A stretch of DNA of 64,000 bases from positions 8,623-72,622 of the forward strand of contig NZ_JAOQKC010000017.1 in NCBI RefSeq assembly GCF_025567165.1, in the 5' to 3' direction. Below are positions 1 to 8,666 of the stretch, piece after piece. How positions within the stretch are numbered: the stretch's first letter is position 1; each line of letters starts with the position of its first letter. Made by a program: the position numbers and the translations under genes. The notes below the pieces were generated by a model. It made no database searches. It was given only the letters and a program-made list of their open reading frames with translations, and was not told where the DNA came from. The stretch comes from Laedolimicola ammoniilytica (lineage in GTDB: Bacteria > Bacillota > Clostridia > Lachnospirales > Lachnospiraceae).

Positions 1-876
1 TCCGCGGCAGTCGCGGCACTCGTAGCCCTTCTTCTGAAGCTCTTCCAGGGTGTAGGCCTTGCCCTCGTTCTCAATACGGATCAACTCCTCCACCATCTCC
101 GGGTGATCCAGAATCCGCTCCGCGAAGAGCAGGGCGATGGAATTGGCGTCAAAGGTCAGACGGGCGTTCTTCACGTAGTGAATGATCTCCGGGTTGCTGA
201 TGATGACGCCCAGACGGCAGGCCGCGATGGAAAACAGCTTGGAAAAGGTACGGAGTACCACCACATTTTCACCCTCCAGTGCATAGTTCAGGAAGGTATT
301 CGGGTAGAAATAGTGATAGGCCTCGTCGATGATGACGATCGCGCCCACCTCTTTCGCCCGGGCAATGACCCGCTGCAGCTCCTCCTCGGTATATACATTT
401 CCCACCGGATTGTTGGGATTCAGCAGTACCACGATGCGGGTATTGTCGTTGATCGCGTTCAGGATGTTCTCGATTTTGATGGTCAGATCCGGCTCGTAGA
501 CCACCGGCACGTGCCTGTAGCCCAGGATACAGCAGTTGACCCAGTACATCTCAAAGGACGGAGCCACAGTCACGACCTCCTTGTCCACCTCGCCGAAGGT
601 CTCCAGGAGATAGCGGATAGCCATGTCGGAACCGTTGGTGGTCAGGACATTCTCGTACTCTGCGCCGATGAATTTCGCGTATTTATGCAGAAATCTGTCC
701 GGCTCCGGGTAAATGGCCAGGAATTCCGGCGTAATCTCCTGCAGCACGGAATCCACGAATTCCTTCGGCAGTCCCTCCGGGTTCTCGTTCATGTCGTAGC
801 GGTGCAGGCCGTAGCGGTTCTGCATAGGGAATACCCGGACGGTGTTCTTTATATGTTCGTTTACGTGATAATTCAT
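1..876 (-). CDS. PLP-dependent aminotransferase, HisC-like (partial, C-terminus off left edge)
   Basis: Fold-type I aminotransferase, related to histidinol-phosphate aminotransferase. I translated 292 codons from ATG at 876 (upstream GGAGGTAAGAAT) to the window edge with no stop. Seen: DMNENP near residue 28, substrate-loop NPNNPVG at 153-159, cofactor-binding DEAY at 184-187, and the Schiff-base lysine K213 in FSKLFS followed by RLG. It is the last visible gene of the long minus-strand glycan operon, 25 bp after an acyltransferase gene. Known: HisC-like enzymes transfer amino groups in histidine synthesis and in modifying sugar or alcohol phosphates. Inferred: the location favours making an amino-substituted glycan precursor or substituent over histidine synthesis, but the substrate cannot be told from sequence. 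Confidence 0.85.
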   Translation of the reverse strand, partial: MNYHVNEHIKNTVRVFPMQNRYGLHRYDMNENPEGLPKEFVDSVLQEITPEFLAIYPEPDRFLHKYAKFIGAEYENVLTTNGSDMAIRYLLETFGEVDKEVVTVAPSFEMYWVNCCILGYRHVPVVYEPDLTIKIENILNAINDNTRIVVLLNPNNPVGNVYTEEELQRVIARAKEVGAIVIIDEAYHYFYPNTFLNYALEGENVVVLRTFSKLFSIAACRLGVIISNPEIIHYVKNARLTFDANSIALLFAERILDHPEMVEELIRIENEGKAYTLEELQKKGYECRDCRG

Positions 877-901
877 ATTCTTACCTCCATTTATCTCTAT
901 C

Positions 902-1828
902 TTACAGCGTTATACCAAGCAGCGCAAGCACCGTTCCGATGATGGAATACACAAATAAGTGCAGGCACAAAATCGGCAGGGTATGCCGACCGATAAAATC
1001 CAGCGGCTTCTGAAGCCATTCCGTATGCTTCGTCGCATAGAAAGCATTGCACAGAGCCATCACAATCAACGATCCGGCCGTTCCCACGAAGAGATACAGC
1101 GCCATGCTCTGTCCATAATCGCCCACAGACATATTGACGCTGCCGTTCCAGAGAGAGGCCAGTGCAAAGGCCGAGGCCAGCAGAATCAGATACAGCGGCT
1201 TTTTTGTAAGCTTCCCAACCCAGTCCTGCACCGCCGCCAGCTTGCCGACGATCAGGAAGGACACGGCGTAAAACGCGCAGTCGATGCTCCAGGGCAGCAA
1301 AATCGGGCACAGGTAATGGAGGGCGATGGCGATCAGCAGATAAACGCCATTTCCCACAAAGGCCTTTCTGGAATCGCCCTTCGCCGCCCGCATGAGCAGC
1401 CAGAACAGGATATAACTTACAAACATACAGGTCAGAAACCAGGTGGGCGCGTTCAGGATCTGCATAAAATGCACATTGGTGGCAGAATCCATGGGCATCA
1501 GGCAGTTGCGGGAATAGAGGATCCCAAGCAGCGTCTGCATGTCCGCATGGCCCCGCAGGAAGAAAAACGCGAACAGGAACAGATTGTACCCGAAATACGG
1601 CGCCAGCAGGCGCTTCGCCTTCTTCTTCACGAAGGTTCCGAAGCTCTCTTCCGGCTTATAGGAAAAGGTCATACCCGCCGTCACGAAAAAGATGGGCATA
1701 TAGAACATGCCGCCGTAGTAGCTCACCAGCCCGAAGGATCGGCCCGTATGTACCAGCAGCACCACCAGAATGCCGATGGCCTTGGCCGCGTCCAGCCATG
1801 CGATTCGTTTTTTCTCCATCTGTCTCAC
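902..1828 (-). CDS. Acyltransferase 3 family membrane protein
   Basis: 308-residue polytopic protein beginning with the family's typical WLDAAKAIGILVVLLVH block, in which the histidine near residue 27 is the expected catalytic or acyl-carrying residue. About ten hydrophobic segments follow. Known: acyltransferase-3 proteins move acetyl or other acyl groups across the membrane onto sugars of surface polysaccharide or peptidoglycan. It overlaps the upstream acyltransferase gene by 4 nt (ATGA), so the two are translationally coupled and may modify different positions of the same glycan. The donor and acceptor are unknown. Confidence 0.85.
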   Translation of the reverse strand: MRQMEKKRIAWLDAAKAIGILVVLLVHTGRSFGLVSYYGGMFYMPIFFVTAGMTFSYKPEESFGTFVKKKAKRLLAPYFGYNLFLFAFFFLRGHADMQTLLGILYSRNCLMPMDSATNVHFMQILNAPTWFLTCMFVSYILFWLLMRAAKGDSRKAFVGNGVYLLIAIALHYLCPILLPWSIDCAFYAVSFLIVGKLAAVQDWVGKLTKKPLYLILLASAFALASLWNGSVNMSVGDYGQSMALYLFVGTAGSLIVMALCNAFYATKHTEWLQKPLDFIGRHTLPILCLHLFVYSIIGTVLALLGITL

Positions 1829-2985
1829 CCCTTCTTATGCCCTGTGAATAAGTTCGAAATTCCATGTATCAGCCGCCCGCTCACCGGCTCCAGATACTTC
1901 TGGCTCAGGGCTGAAAGCGCCAGCGTAAGCGCAAGGGTGCAGACGAAGTTTAAGGATGCCAGCAGCCCGTAGCTCATTTTCCCGTAGAGGCTTAAGAACA
2001 GCCAGCAGGAAAAGGTCGCAATCACCGGAAAATGTAAGAGATACAGAGAATAGGATATCTTACCCAGAAACCGGAAGGGCTTCGCCCCGAAGAACCGCTG
2101 CAGTCCCGGCAGTCCCAATACGCCTGCCAGCAGCAGGGCCGCCCCCGCCAGATGATAGATGGTCGTATACGCCGGGGGCAGCACCCCGTAAATAGTGCCG
2201 CTCATGTCCGCGCCGATGGAGGGATAGGACAGCAGGTAGAGGCCCAGCACAAAGCTTCCCATTGGCAGCGCCCACCACCGTTTCCACAGCTCCATGCCTT
2301 TTTCCCGGGTACAGAAAAAGTCCGCCGCCGCAAAGCCCAGGAAAATGCCTGAGAAATAGACGTCCGTCTTCACAGCCACCAGCAGCATCACCCCATAGGC
2401 CACATACCGGAAGGGATTCTCCCCCACCAGATAAGCTGCCAGATAGACCACCAGCGCACCGGAGAACAGGTAGGGCATGGTCCACAGAACGCCGTTGTAA
2501 TCATTGCTTCCGAACAGGAAACAGCCGACCAGGCTCTCGCCCAGCATCTGCAGAGCATTCGGCTGAAACTGATTGAAGCCTGCAAACCAGACGGTAGATT
2601 TTGTCAGAATGGCCGCCTCGTCGTTGCGGTAAAGCCCCAGGCTCATCAGGATGAAAATCGCCATATTGACCATGAGAATCATCGGCATCAGCCGGAAATA
2701 GCGTTTCCAGGCCGCGGCCTTCAGCCGCTTTTTATCCCGGGTGCGAAAATAGGACAGGCAGAGCACGAAGCCACTGAACACCAGAAATAAGCAGACCGCA
2801 GCATTGCCGCTGTATAGCAGATTCAGGGGCGTCCTGCCGATGGCAATCTCGATGCCGGAAGCCGTATTCACCGCGTCCTCCGTCAGGCTGTAGGCCGCGT
2901 AATAAAAGGCGAAGACAAAATGGCAGAAAAATACCATCAGCGCGCCGATTCCTTTCAGTCCGTCGATATAGTCCAGTTTTTTCAA
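1825..2985 (-). CDS. Acyltransferase 3 family membrane protein (TTG start)
   Basis: Polytopic acyltransferase-3 protein of 386 residues from the start chosen here. The family block YIDGLKGIGALMVFFCH is at the N-terminus. The frame is open to an ATG at 3057, but that start has no ribosome site and adds a charged tail. TTG at 2985 is preceded five bases upstream by GGAGGAA, so I take TTG as the start. Family members O-acetylate glycans using acetyl-CoA delivered across the membrane. The gene sits between an SGNH-type protein and a second acyltransferase, in an operon segment that holds four acylation genes in a row. Confidence 0.83.
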   Translation of the reverse strand: MKKLDYIDGLKGIGALMVFFCHFVFAFYYAAYSLTEDAVNTASGIEIAIGRTPLNLLYSGNAAVCLFLVFSGFVLCLSYFRTRDKKRLKAAAWKRYFRLMPMILMVNMAIFILMSLGLYRNDEAAILTKSTVWFAGFNQFQPNALQMLGESLVGCFLFGSNDYNGVLWTMPYLFSGALVVYLAAYLVGENPFRYVAYGVMLLVAVKTDVYFSGIFLGFAAADFFCTREKGMELWKRWWALPMGSFVLGLYLLSYPSIGADMSGTIYGVLPPAYTTIYHLAGAALLLAGVLGLPGLQRFFGAKPFRFLGKISYSLYLLHFPVIATFSCWLFLSLYGKMSYGLLASLNFVCTLALTLALSALSQKYLEPVSGRLIHGISNLFTGHKKG

Positions 2986-3070
2986 GCTGCTTCCTCCATT
3001 CTGCCTCCGCGGTTCCTTCGCGGTGATTCCATTTGGTTTACATAACTTTGTTTTCATTCTTTTATAGCTT

Positions 3071-4006
3071 TTATTCTGTCGCTTTGAATGTTTCGCAGAG
3101 CAGTTTTGTATAGTTCTCCCGTCCCTCCGCCGACAGATGAATCAGATCCTGATAACAGTCTGCCTCAGAGGTATCAAAATCCAACTCCTCCGCGCAGAGA
3201 ATCTGGAATGTTCCGTCTCCGGTCCAGCCGTTTTGCAGCTCCCGCAGGATGGAAAGGGATTCTGTATACAGCTTCTGATAATCTTCATCCGCGTACATCC
3301 GCTCGTATTTGGGCGTCTCCAGGAACCAGAGATTCAGGCCATATTCTTCCGCCAGCTCCACGATTTTCCCATAGCCCCCGGCCTGGGTGCGGTTCACGCC
3401 GTCCCGGCTGCCTAAAGTACCCAGGGCGTAGAGCTCCTCCCGGGTCCTGCCCGGCTGACGGAGCAGGCTGCCGCCGTCCCGGAACTGGGAGGACACAATT
3501 TTATTATTCAACGGATAGGTCAGAAGCTGCTCGTTATTGGCCGTCACAAAGAACTCATAGAAGTCCCCGAAGCTGGCGCCGGTGCTGTTGCTTATCAGCC
3601 GCCAGGCTTTTGCCTTGAACTTCAGATCTGTGTCCAGCAGAATCTTCGTATCGCTGATCCAGGGATCGGCTGCCGCTGTGTAGGGGTACAGATCGATATA
3701 AAGGTTCTGAATCTCCAGGCCCTGTTCCAGCATGTATTGAAGCTCCATAGCCATCAATGCAGGCTGGTTGCCGTTGTAGGACAGGATATAGGTGCTGCCG
3801 GGCAGCTCTTCCTCCAGCACATCGATGTCCAGGCCCTGCCGGAACATGGAAGAACCGATAAAGAGATTATCCGTGCTGCCCTTGCGGATGGCCGCCTGCA
3901 TGCCGTAGGTGGAGGCCGGGAGACAGCGGGCATATTCATTTTTTATGAAAATCAGGGCCAGCGCTATGGCAAATGCAACTACGATTGTTTTCAAAACTCG
4001 TTTCAT
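3071..4006 (-). CDS. SGNH-hydrolase-like membrane-anchored protein, partner of the MBOAT gene
   Basis: 311 residues: an N-terminal membrane anchor (about residues 5-22) and an extracellular domain. Block I is GSSMFRQG (serine near residue 53), and a C-terminal DLIHLSAEG supplies the Asp/His pair of the SGNH/DltD/AlgX-like fold. Known: such proteins act with MBOAT acyltransferases to complete acyl transfer onto exported polymer. The MBOAT gene lies directly upstream, supporting the pairing. ATG at 4006 (AGGA 10 nt upstream) is preferred over TTG at 4012. The 119-bp gap before it is AT-rich and carries two DnaA-box-like sites. Confidence 0.72.
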   Translation of the reverse strand: MKRVLKTIVVAFAIALALIFIKNEYARCLPASTYGMQAAIRKGSTDNLFIGSSMFRQGLDIDVLEEELPGSTYILSYNGNQPALMAMELQYMLEQGLEIQNLYIDLYPYTAAADPWISDTKILLDTDLKFKAKAWRLISNSTGASFGDFYEFFVTANNEQLLTYPLNNKIVSSQFRDGGSLLRQPGRTREELYALGTLGSRDGVNRTQAGGYGKIVELAEEYGLNLWFLETPKYERMYADEDYQKLYTESLSILRELQNGWTGDGTFQILCAEELDFDTSEADCYQDLIHLSAEGRENYTKLLCETFKATE

Positions 4007-4030
4007 AAACAAATTGTCCTAATTAAAATA

Positions 4031-4070
4031 TTATCCACATTAGTTTCTGTAAAAAAGAAATTTATCCACG
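4031..4070. promoter_or_regulatory. Pair of DnaA-box-like sites
   Basis: TTATCCACA at 4031-4039 matches the DnaA-box consensus exactly. TTATCCACG at 4062-4070 has one mismatch and the same orientation, 31 bp (about three helical turns) away. They lie in the only sizeable AT-rich gap of an otherwise tightly packed operon. Binding is an inference, and chance occurrence is possible. Confidence 0.4.
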
Positions 4071-4125
4071 TTTCCATTAGAAAAAAGGTGGACAGATCCT
4101 TTCATATCCCAATTCCTCGAATTTT

Positions 4126-5553
4126 TTAAAAATTCGCATACAGGAATCCGGACGCTCCAAATACCCCGAACAGCACCACGCTCACCAGCATTACGGCCAG
4201 CCACCCGCTGCTCAGCACCGCGCCCCCGCGCTTCTTCCCATACACCTGCCCCCTCTCATAGAGGAACAGCAGCAGCAGAAAGCCGCAGGCCGTCAGAAAA
4301 TAAGCGGCACAGGTATTATCGCCGGTGAAGGGCAGGATGGAATTCTGGATATCCACATAGGACAGGGAAAAGCCGGTGACTGCGTGTCGTAGAAACTTAA
4401 GCGCCTTTCCGAAGCTCTCCGCCCGGAAGAACACCCAGGCCAGGGTCACGCCGCAAAATGTCACGAGGATCTCAGGCACCCTGCGGGCCAGGCTGACATT
4501 CTCCGCCTTCTTCGTACTTATCATATTCCACAGGCCATGAATCCCGCCCCAGATGACGAAGCTCCAATTCGCCCCGTGCCAGAGACCGCTGACCAGGAAG
4601 GTTGCCAGTACGTTCAGCTTATGCCGCGCCTTACTCACCCGGTTACCGCCCAGCGGGATGTAGATATAATCCCTGAGCCAGCTGGACAGGGAAATGTGCC
4701 ACCGACTCCAAAACTCCTTAATCCCCCGTGAAAAATAGGGACAGTCAAAATTCTCCCGGCTGTCGATGCCCAGCACGTTCGCCATGCCGATGGCGATATC
4801 CGAATATCCGGAAAAATCACAGTATAGCTGGAAGGAGTAGAAGAACGCCGCCATCACACAGGCCAGCCCCGGATAGCTCTCCGGCGCTCCGTAGACCGCG
4901 TCCACGTACCCCGCCAGCCGGTTCGCAATCACGATTTTCTTAAACAGTCCCAGCACGATCCGCTGCAGACCCATAGAAAAAAGCTCCGGCTGATACACCG
5001 GTCCCGCATACAGCTGCATCAGAAAATGCTCTGATCGCTCAATGGGGCCTGACAGAATCTGCGGGAAAAACAGAATATAGGTCAGGTAAGCGCCGCAGCC
5101 GTCCACGCCGTGCTCTGCCTCCCGCTTTCCCAGATAAATGTCTGCCAGAAAGCTGATCATTTTAAAGGTATAATAGGAGATTCCCATGGGAACGGCCAGC
5201 TGCAGCACCGGCGCGGAACCGCCAAGTCCTGCTATGGTAAGCAGGGCCGCCACGGACCCCACAAAAAAATTGAAATATTTATACACAAAAAGAACGCCCA
5301 GTATCGGCAGAATCCCTGCCCACAGCCAGACCTTCTTCTTTTCTTTCGTCTCCGCCTGTTCGATTTTTACCCCGGTATAAAAGCTCCAGAGGGCGCTTCC
5401 GCCGGACAGTGCCAGCAGCCAGGGCCCCGCGCTCACATAAAATAGGACACTCGCCAGAAGCAGCAGCCACTGCCGGAACCGTCTCGGAACCAGGTAGTAG
5501 ACCGCCGCTACGCCAGCTGAAAATACCAGGGTCAGCATGATATTGGAAACCAT
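4126..5553 (-). CDS. MBOAT family O-acyltransferase (AlgI/DltB/PatB type)
   Basis: 475-residue polytopic protein with the MBOAT core WHISLSSWLRDYIYIPLGGN and the block SGLWHGANWSFVIWGGIHG, which contains the conserved active-site histidine. About eleven hydrophobic helices are visible and length is normal for AlgI-like proteins. Known: MBOAT proteins pass acyl groups through the membrane for O-acylation of alginate, teichoic acid or peptidoglycan. With the following SGNH protein it makes a classical two-protein acylation pair, here inside a heteropolysaccharide operon. DltB of teichoic-acid D-alanylation is less likely because dltA and dltC are absent nearby. Confidence 0.88.
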   Translation of the reverse strand: MVSNIMLTLVFSAGVAAVYYLVPRRFRQWLLLLASVLFYVSAGPWLLALSGGSALWSFYTGVKIEQAETKEKKKVWLWAGILPILGVLFVYKYFNFFVGSVAALLTIAGLGGSAPVLQLAVPMGISYYTFKMISFLADIYLGKREAEHGVDGCGAYLTYILFFPQILSGPIERSEHFLMQLYAGPVYQPELFSMGLQRIVLGLFKKIVIANRLAGYVDAVYGAPESYPGLACVMAAFFYSFQLYCDFSGYSDIAIGMANVLGIDSRENFDCPYFSRGIKEFWSRWHISLSSWLRDYIYIPLGGNRVSKARHKLNVLATFLVSGLWHGANWSFVIWGGIHGLWNMISTKKAENVSLARRVPEILVTFCGVTLAWVFFRAESFGKALKFLRHAVTGFSLSYVDIQNSILPFTGDNTCAAYFLTACGFLLLLFLYERGQVYGKKRGGAVLSSGWLAVMLVSVVLFGVFGASGFLYANF

Positions 5554-5564
5554 GTACTCTCCTT

Positions 5565-6470
5565 TTACTCGCCTTTCACAGCCGCCTGATAGATATCCAC
5601 GCCCACAATCGTCAGCATCGCAAGCAGCAGTACTGAGAACGCCACCATCGGCAGCTTCGTCTCACCGTTGATGGCACAGGCATAAGCGCTGTAGGACACA
5701 ATCAGGTGCAGCATCGGCAGATAAAACCGCTTCGGCCAGCGCATAAAGTAGATAAGCGCCGCCACATCCGCCGTATACCCGGCCCAGGTCGGCATATAGG
5801 GCGCAAAATACGGAATCAGAATCGCCGCGAACAGAAAGAGGCGAAGCACCATGTCCTTCGTCACCTTCACCTTCTTATCGGCGAACCAGTAGATTCCGGT
5901 CAGAATCATCCCCGCCAGAATCAGCAGGGACACCTTATCGTAGAGCTCCACGAAGGCCGTTTTCCCGATGATCTCATAGAAATTCGGCCAGCCGCGGTTC
6001 AAAGATACCGGATAAGCCACACTAAGCGTCATCCACCAGGAACGCATGCGGAATACCGCGATCAGGAGGCCCGCCAGGATACTTCCGGTCCCCAACAGCG
6101 CATTTCCCCGGCTGTAGAGATAGAGCCCCAGGAAAAACAGAATCACATAGTAGATACAGTTGATATTCCACAGGGAGCCGTTGGCCACCACCGTGGGATA
6201 AATCGCCAGAACCGCATAAGTCAGGAAGGCCCGCAGGCGGCTTCCCGTATAGCTGTGTACAATCGCGCCGCACAAGATCGCCAATGCGAACTCCAGCAGA
6301 ATCGCGCAGAGCTTCCAGGTATTGGTCGGCGTATATTCCATCACTGTGGAACGCAGCGCCAGTCCGGTGCCGGTGATGCACACGGACAGCAGCACATCCA
6401 GAAAGGTAAAGGTCAGGCCTTTGAGATTCCATTTTCTGGAAATAAAATTTCTCAGGAAATCATCCATCAC
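5565..6470 (-). CDS. Polytopic membrane protein, shortened paralogue of the adjacent GT-C protein
   Basis: 301 residues with eight or nine hydrophobic helices and no recognised catalytic motif. WPNFYEII near the middle matches WPNIYQII of the upstream GT-C protein, and both end with an LxLLAMLTIVGVDIY-like helix, so the two probably arose by duplication. It is about 100 residues shorter and lacks the acidic first loop (TDDWLMYWDPW) where GT-C enzymes keep their catalytic aspartates. Start overlaps the upstream stop by 4 nt. Inferred role: a subunit or pseudo-enzyme partner of that transferase. A bona fide transferase using other residues remains possible. Confidence 0.6.
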   Translation of the reverse strand: MMDDFLRNFISRKWNLKGLTFTFLDVLLSVCITGTGLALRSTVMEYTPTNTWKLCAILLEFALAILCGAIVHSYTGSRLRAFLTYAVLAIYPTVVANGSLWNINCIYYVILFFLGLYLYSRGNALLGTGSILAGLLIAVFRMRSWWMTLSVAYPVSLNRGWPNFYEIIGKTAFVELYDKVSLLILAGMILTGIYWFADKKVKVTKDMVLRLFLFAAILIPYFAPYMPTWAGYTADVAALIYFMRWPKRFYLPMLHLIVSYSAYACAINGETKLPMVAFSVLLLAMLTIVGVDIYQAAVKGE

Positions 6471-7672
6471 GCAGCCTCCTTCTTCTTCACGGCCTCATTT
6501 TCCATGGGCAGCTGATTCTCCGGGTTCTGCATATAATGCCAGATATCCAGGCCCACCAGGATCAGCAGCCCCAGCTCCACGAAGGCCCACACACCGTAGT
6601 AAATGGTCGGCTCATCGGCCCCCAGATGGCTTAAGTAGGCCATGTAGGAATTGAAGGACACCAGAATCTGCACCAGCGGGAAATAAAACTTCTTCCTGTT
6701 CATCATCGCATAGATAATCGCCAGAATATCCGCCACGCAGCCGTACCGCTCATGCATATGGGGCAGGAACCAGGGCGTCAGAATCGCGAAAAACAGCGCC
6801 ATCTGCACGATAAATTCATTGGTGATCCGATAGCGCTTCTGAGCCATGGCGAACATGATGATCATCAGGATGCCGAGGATCAGCCAGGTACCCGCGGAAG
6901 CATATTCCAGCAGGAAGAACTGATTTCCGATGATCTGATAGATGTTCGGCCATTTGATGGACAGGGACCACACGTCCTGGGCGCCCTGGGCCATGTAAAT
7001 GTTGATGAGCTCCATCAGAGGCCGTCCCGCGATCCAGGCGGGCACGATGCTCAGGAAATACAGCGCCGGAATCCACAGGAAATGCTTCAGATCCACCTTT
7101 TTATTCACCCACAGAATCACCAGGAACGGGAAAATAAACAGGGACTGGAGCTTGAACACAAAGGCCATCCCGTAGAAGAACATGGCCCTGCAGGGCCGAT
7201 CCGCAAACAGGTAATAAAAGCACAGCAGTAAAAAGGTCATGAAGATGATGTCGCACTGGGCCCAGAGCGCGCTGTTGGCCCAGATGGTGGGCACAATCAG
7301 GAACAGGCCGTAGGACAGGACGCCCTTGCGCCTGCTTCCGGTGACCTTGTATATCATTTTGCCCAAAATCGCTGCCGCCACGAAGTCCAGGATGCAGTGC
7401 AATCCCTTGTAGGCGGTCATGGGATTGATGGGCAGCTTGCTGATGACCCAGAGGATATAGATAAAGGTCGGTGTATAGTCATAGCGATCCGTAGCCAGAT
7501 AGGAAAAGCCCATCTCCTTAATATCCGAAATCCACGGATCCCAGTACATCAGCCAGTCGTCCGTGATGACCACACGCAGGATCACACGGATACTCAGGCC
7601 AATCAGCGTCAGGGCCGCCAGATAAAACAAATCAAGCCTGGTCAGCCCCTGCTTTTTCAAAAAGCTGTTCAT
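6467..7672 (-). CDS. GT-C fold membrane glycosyltransferase
   Basis: 401-residue protein with ten or more membrane helices. The first periplasmic loop carries TDDWLMYWDPWISDI, the acidic motif position of GT-C enzymes, and a later loop has WFLPHMHERYG, a pattern seen in mannosyl- and other polyprenyl-sugar-dependent transferases. Known: GT-C enzymes take sugars from polyprenyl-phosphate donors outside the membrane. A GtrB-like gene just upstream would make such a donor, so the pair could add a side-chain sugar to exported polymer. The sugar is not determined. Confidence 0.72.
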   Translation of the reverse strand: MNSFLKKQGLTRLDLFYLAALTLIGLSIRVILRVVITDDWLMYWDPWISDIKEMGFSYLATDRYDYTPTFIYILWVISKLPINPMTAYKGLHCILDFVAAAILGKMIYKVTGSRRKGVLSYGLFLIVPTIWANSALWAQCDIIFMTFLLLCFYYLFADRPCRAMFFYGMAFVFKLQSLFIFPFLVILWVNKKVDLKHFLWIPALYFLSIVPAWIAGRPLMELINIYMAQGAQDVWSLSIKWPNIYQIIGNQFFLLEYASAGTWLILGILMIIMFAMAQKRYRITNEFIVQMALFFAILTPWFLPHMHERYGCVADILAIIYAMMNRKKFYFPLVQILVSFNSYMAYLSHLGADEPTIYYGVWAFVELGLLILVGLDIWHYMQNPENQLPMENEAVKKKEAA

Positions 7673-7685
7673 AAAACTCTCCTAC

Positions 7686-8639
7686 TTATTTATCCAGTAC
7701 GGTCTCAATGATATACTTGGGACGCGCCTTGGTTTCCAGGTAAATTTTTCCAATATATTCACCCACAATACCGATGGCCAGAAGCTGCAGTCCGCCGATG
7801 GCCCAGATAGACACGATGGTGCTGGTCCAGCCGTGTACGGTTCTGCCCATGAAATGTACCACCAGGAAATACAGCAGCATCAGAATGCTGATAGCGAAAA
7901 TCAGGAAACCGCAGGTGGTGATCATACGGATCGGCTTGATGCTGAAGGATGTGATGCCGTCGGTGGCAAAGGCCAGCATCTTCTTCAGCGGATACTTGGA
8001 CTCGCCCGCGAAACGCTCATGGCGCTCGTAAGTGACGATATCGGACTTGTAGCCGATGAGGGGTACGATACCGCGCAGGAACAGATTCACCTCGCGGAAT
8101 TCAGACAGTCCCTCCAGGGCACGCTTGCTCATGAGACGGTAATCCGCATGGTTGAACACGATTTCCACGCCCATGGCCTGCATGATCTTGTAGAAGCCCT
8201 CGGCTGTGAATTTTTTAAAGAAGGTGTCGGTATCCCGGGCGCTTCGGACGCCGTATACCACATCATTTCCTTCGTAGTATTTCTCCACCATCTGGTCGAT
8301 GACATCCACGTCATCCTGCAGATCGGCGTCCAGAGAAATAGCCATATCCGCTTTCTCTTTTGCCGTCATAAGCCCAGCCAGCAGCGCGTTCTGATGGCCC
8401 TTATTCCGGGACAGCTTGACGCCGGAATAGATGGGGTTAGACTCGTGTAACTCTTTGATGATCTCCCAGGTCCTGTCCCTGGAGCCGTCATTTACAAACA
8501 TGATTTTGCTCTCCCGGGAAATCATGCCCCGGTCGAACATGGAATTCATCTTCTCCAGAAGCTGCTTCGCGGTCTCGTGCAGCACGGCCTCCTCATTGTA
8601 GCAGGGAATTACCAGATACAAAATATCATTTCCTGTCAT
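7686..8639 (-). CDS. GT2 polyprenyl-phosphate glycosyltransferase (GtrB/DPM-like)
   Basis: 317 residues. The N-terminal GT-A domain shows LVIPCYNEE, FVNDGSRDRT and the metal-binding SLDADLQDD. Two long C-terminal hydrophobic segments (about residues 230-255 and 268-292) anchor it, the layout of GtrB and YkoT-like enzymes. Known reaction: moves a sugar from a nucleotide donor to undecaprenyl phosphate on the cytoplasmic face. The ribosome site AAGGAGAGAGATCCG fits the ATG. It supplies the probable donor for the adjacent GT-C protein. Another GT2 and a DUF2304 protein further up may form a similar set. Confidence 0.85.
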   Translation of the reverse strand: MTGNDILYLVIPCYNEEAVLHETAKQLLEKMNSMFDRGMISRESKIMFVNDGSRDRTWEIIKELHESNPIYSGVKLSRNKGHQNALLAGLMTAKEKADMAISLDADLQDDVDVIDQMVEKYYEGNDVVYGVRSARDTDTFFKKFTAEGFYKIMQAMGVEIVFNHADYRLMSKRALEGLSEFREVNLFLRGIVPLIGYKSDIVTYERHERFAGESKYPLKKMLAFATDGITSFSIKPIRMITTCGFLIFAISILMLLYFLVVHFMGRTVHGWTSTIVSIWAIGGLQLLAIGIVGEYIGKIYLETKARPKYIIETVLDK

Positions 8640-8666
8640 CGGATCTCTCTCCTTCTCTTAGGTAAA

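Noticed and set aside
103..942. 279-codon plus-strand open frame
   Set aside because: Antisense to the aminotransferase, whose PLP motifs are clear; His/Gln/Val-rich composition and no ribosome site.
4126..5553. DltB of teichoic-acid D-alanylation
   Set aside because: No dltA or dltC nearby, and glycan-operon context favours polysaccharide acylation.
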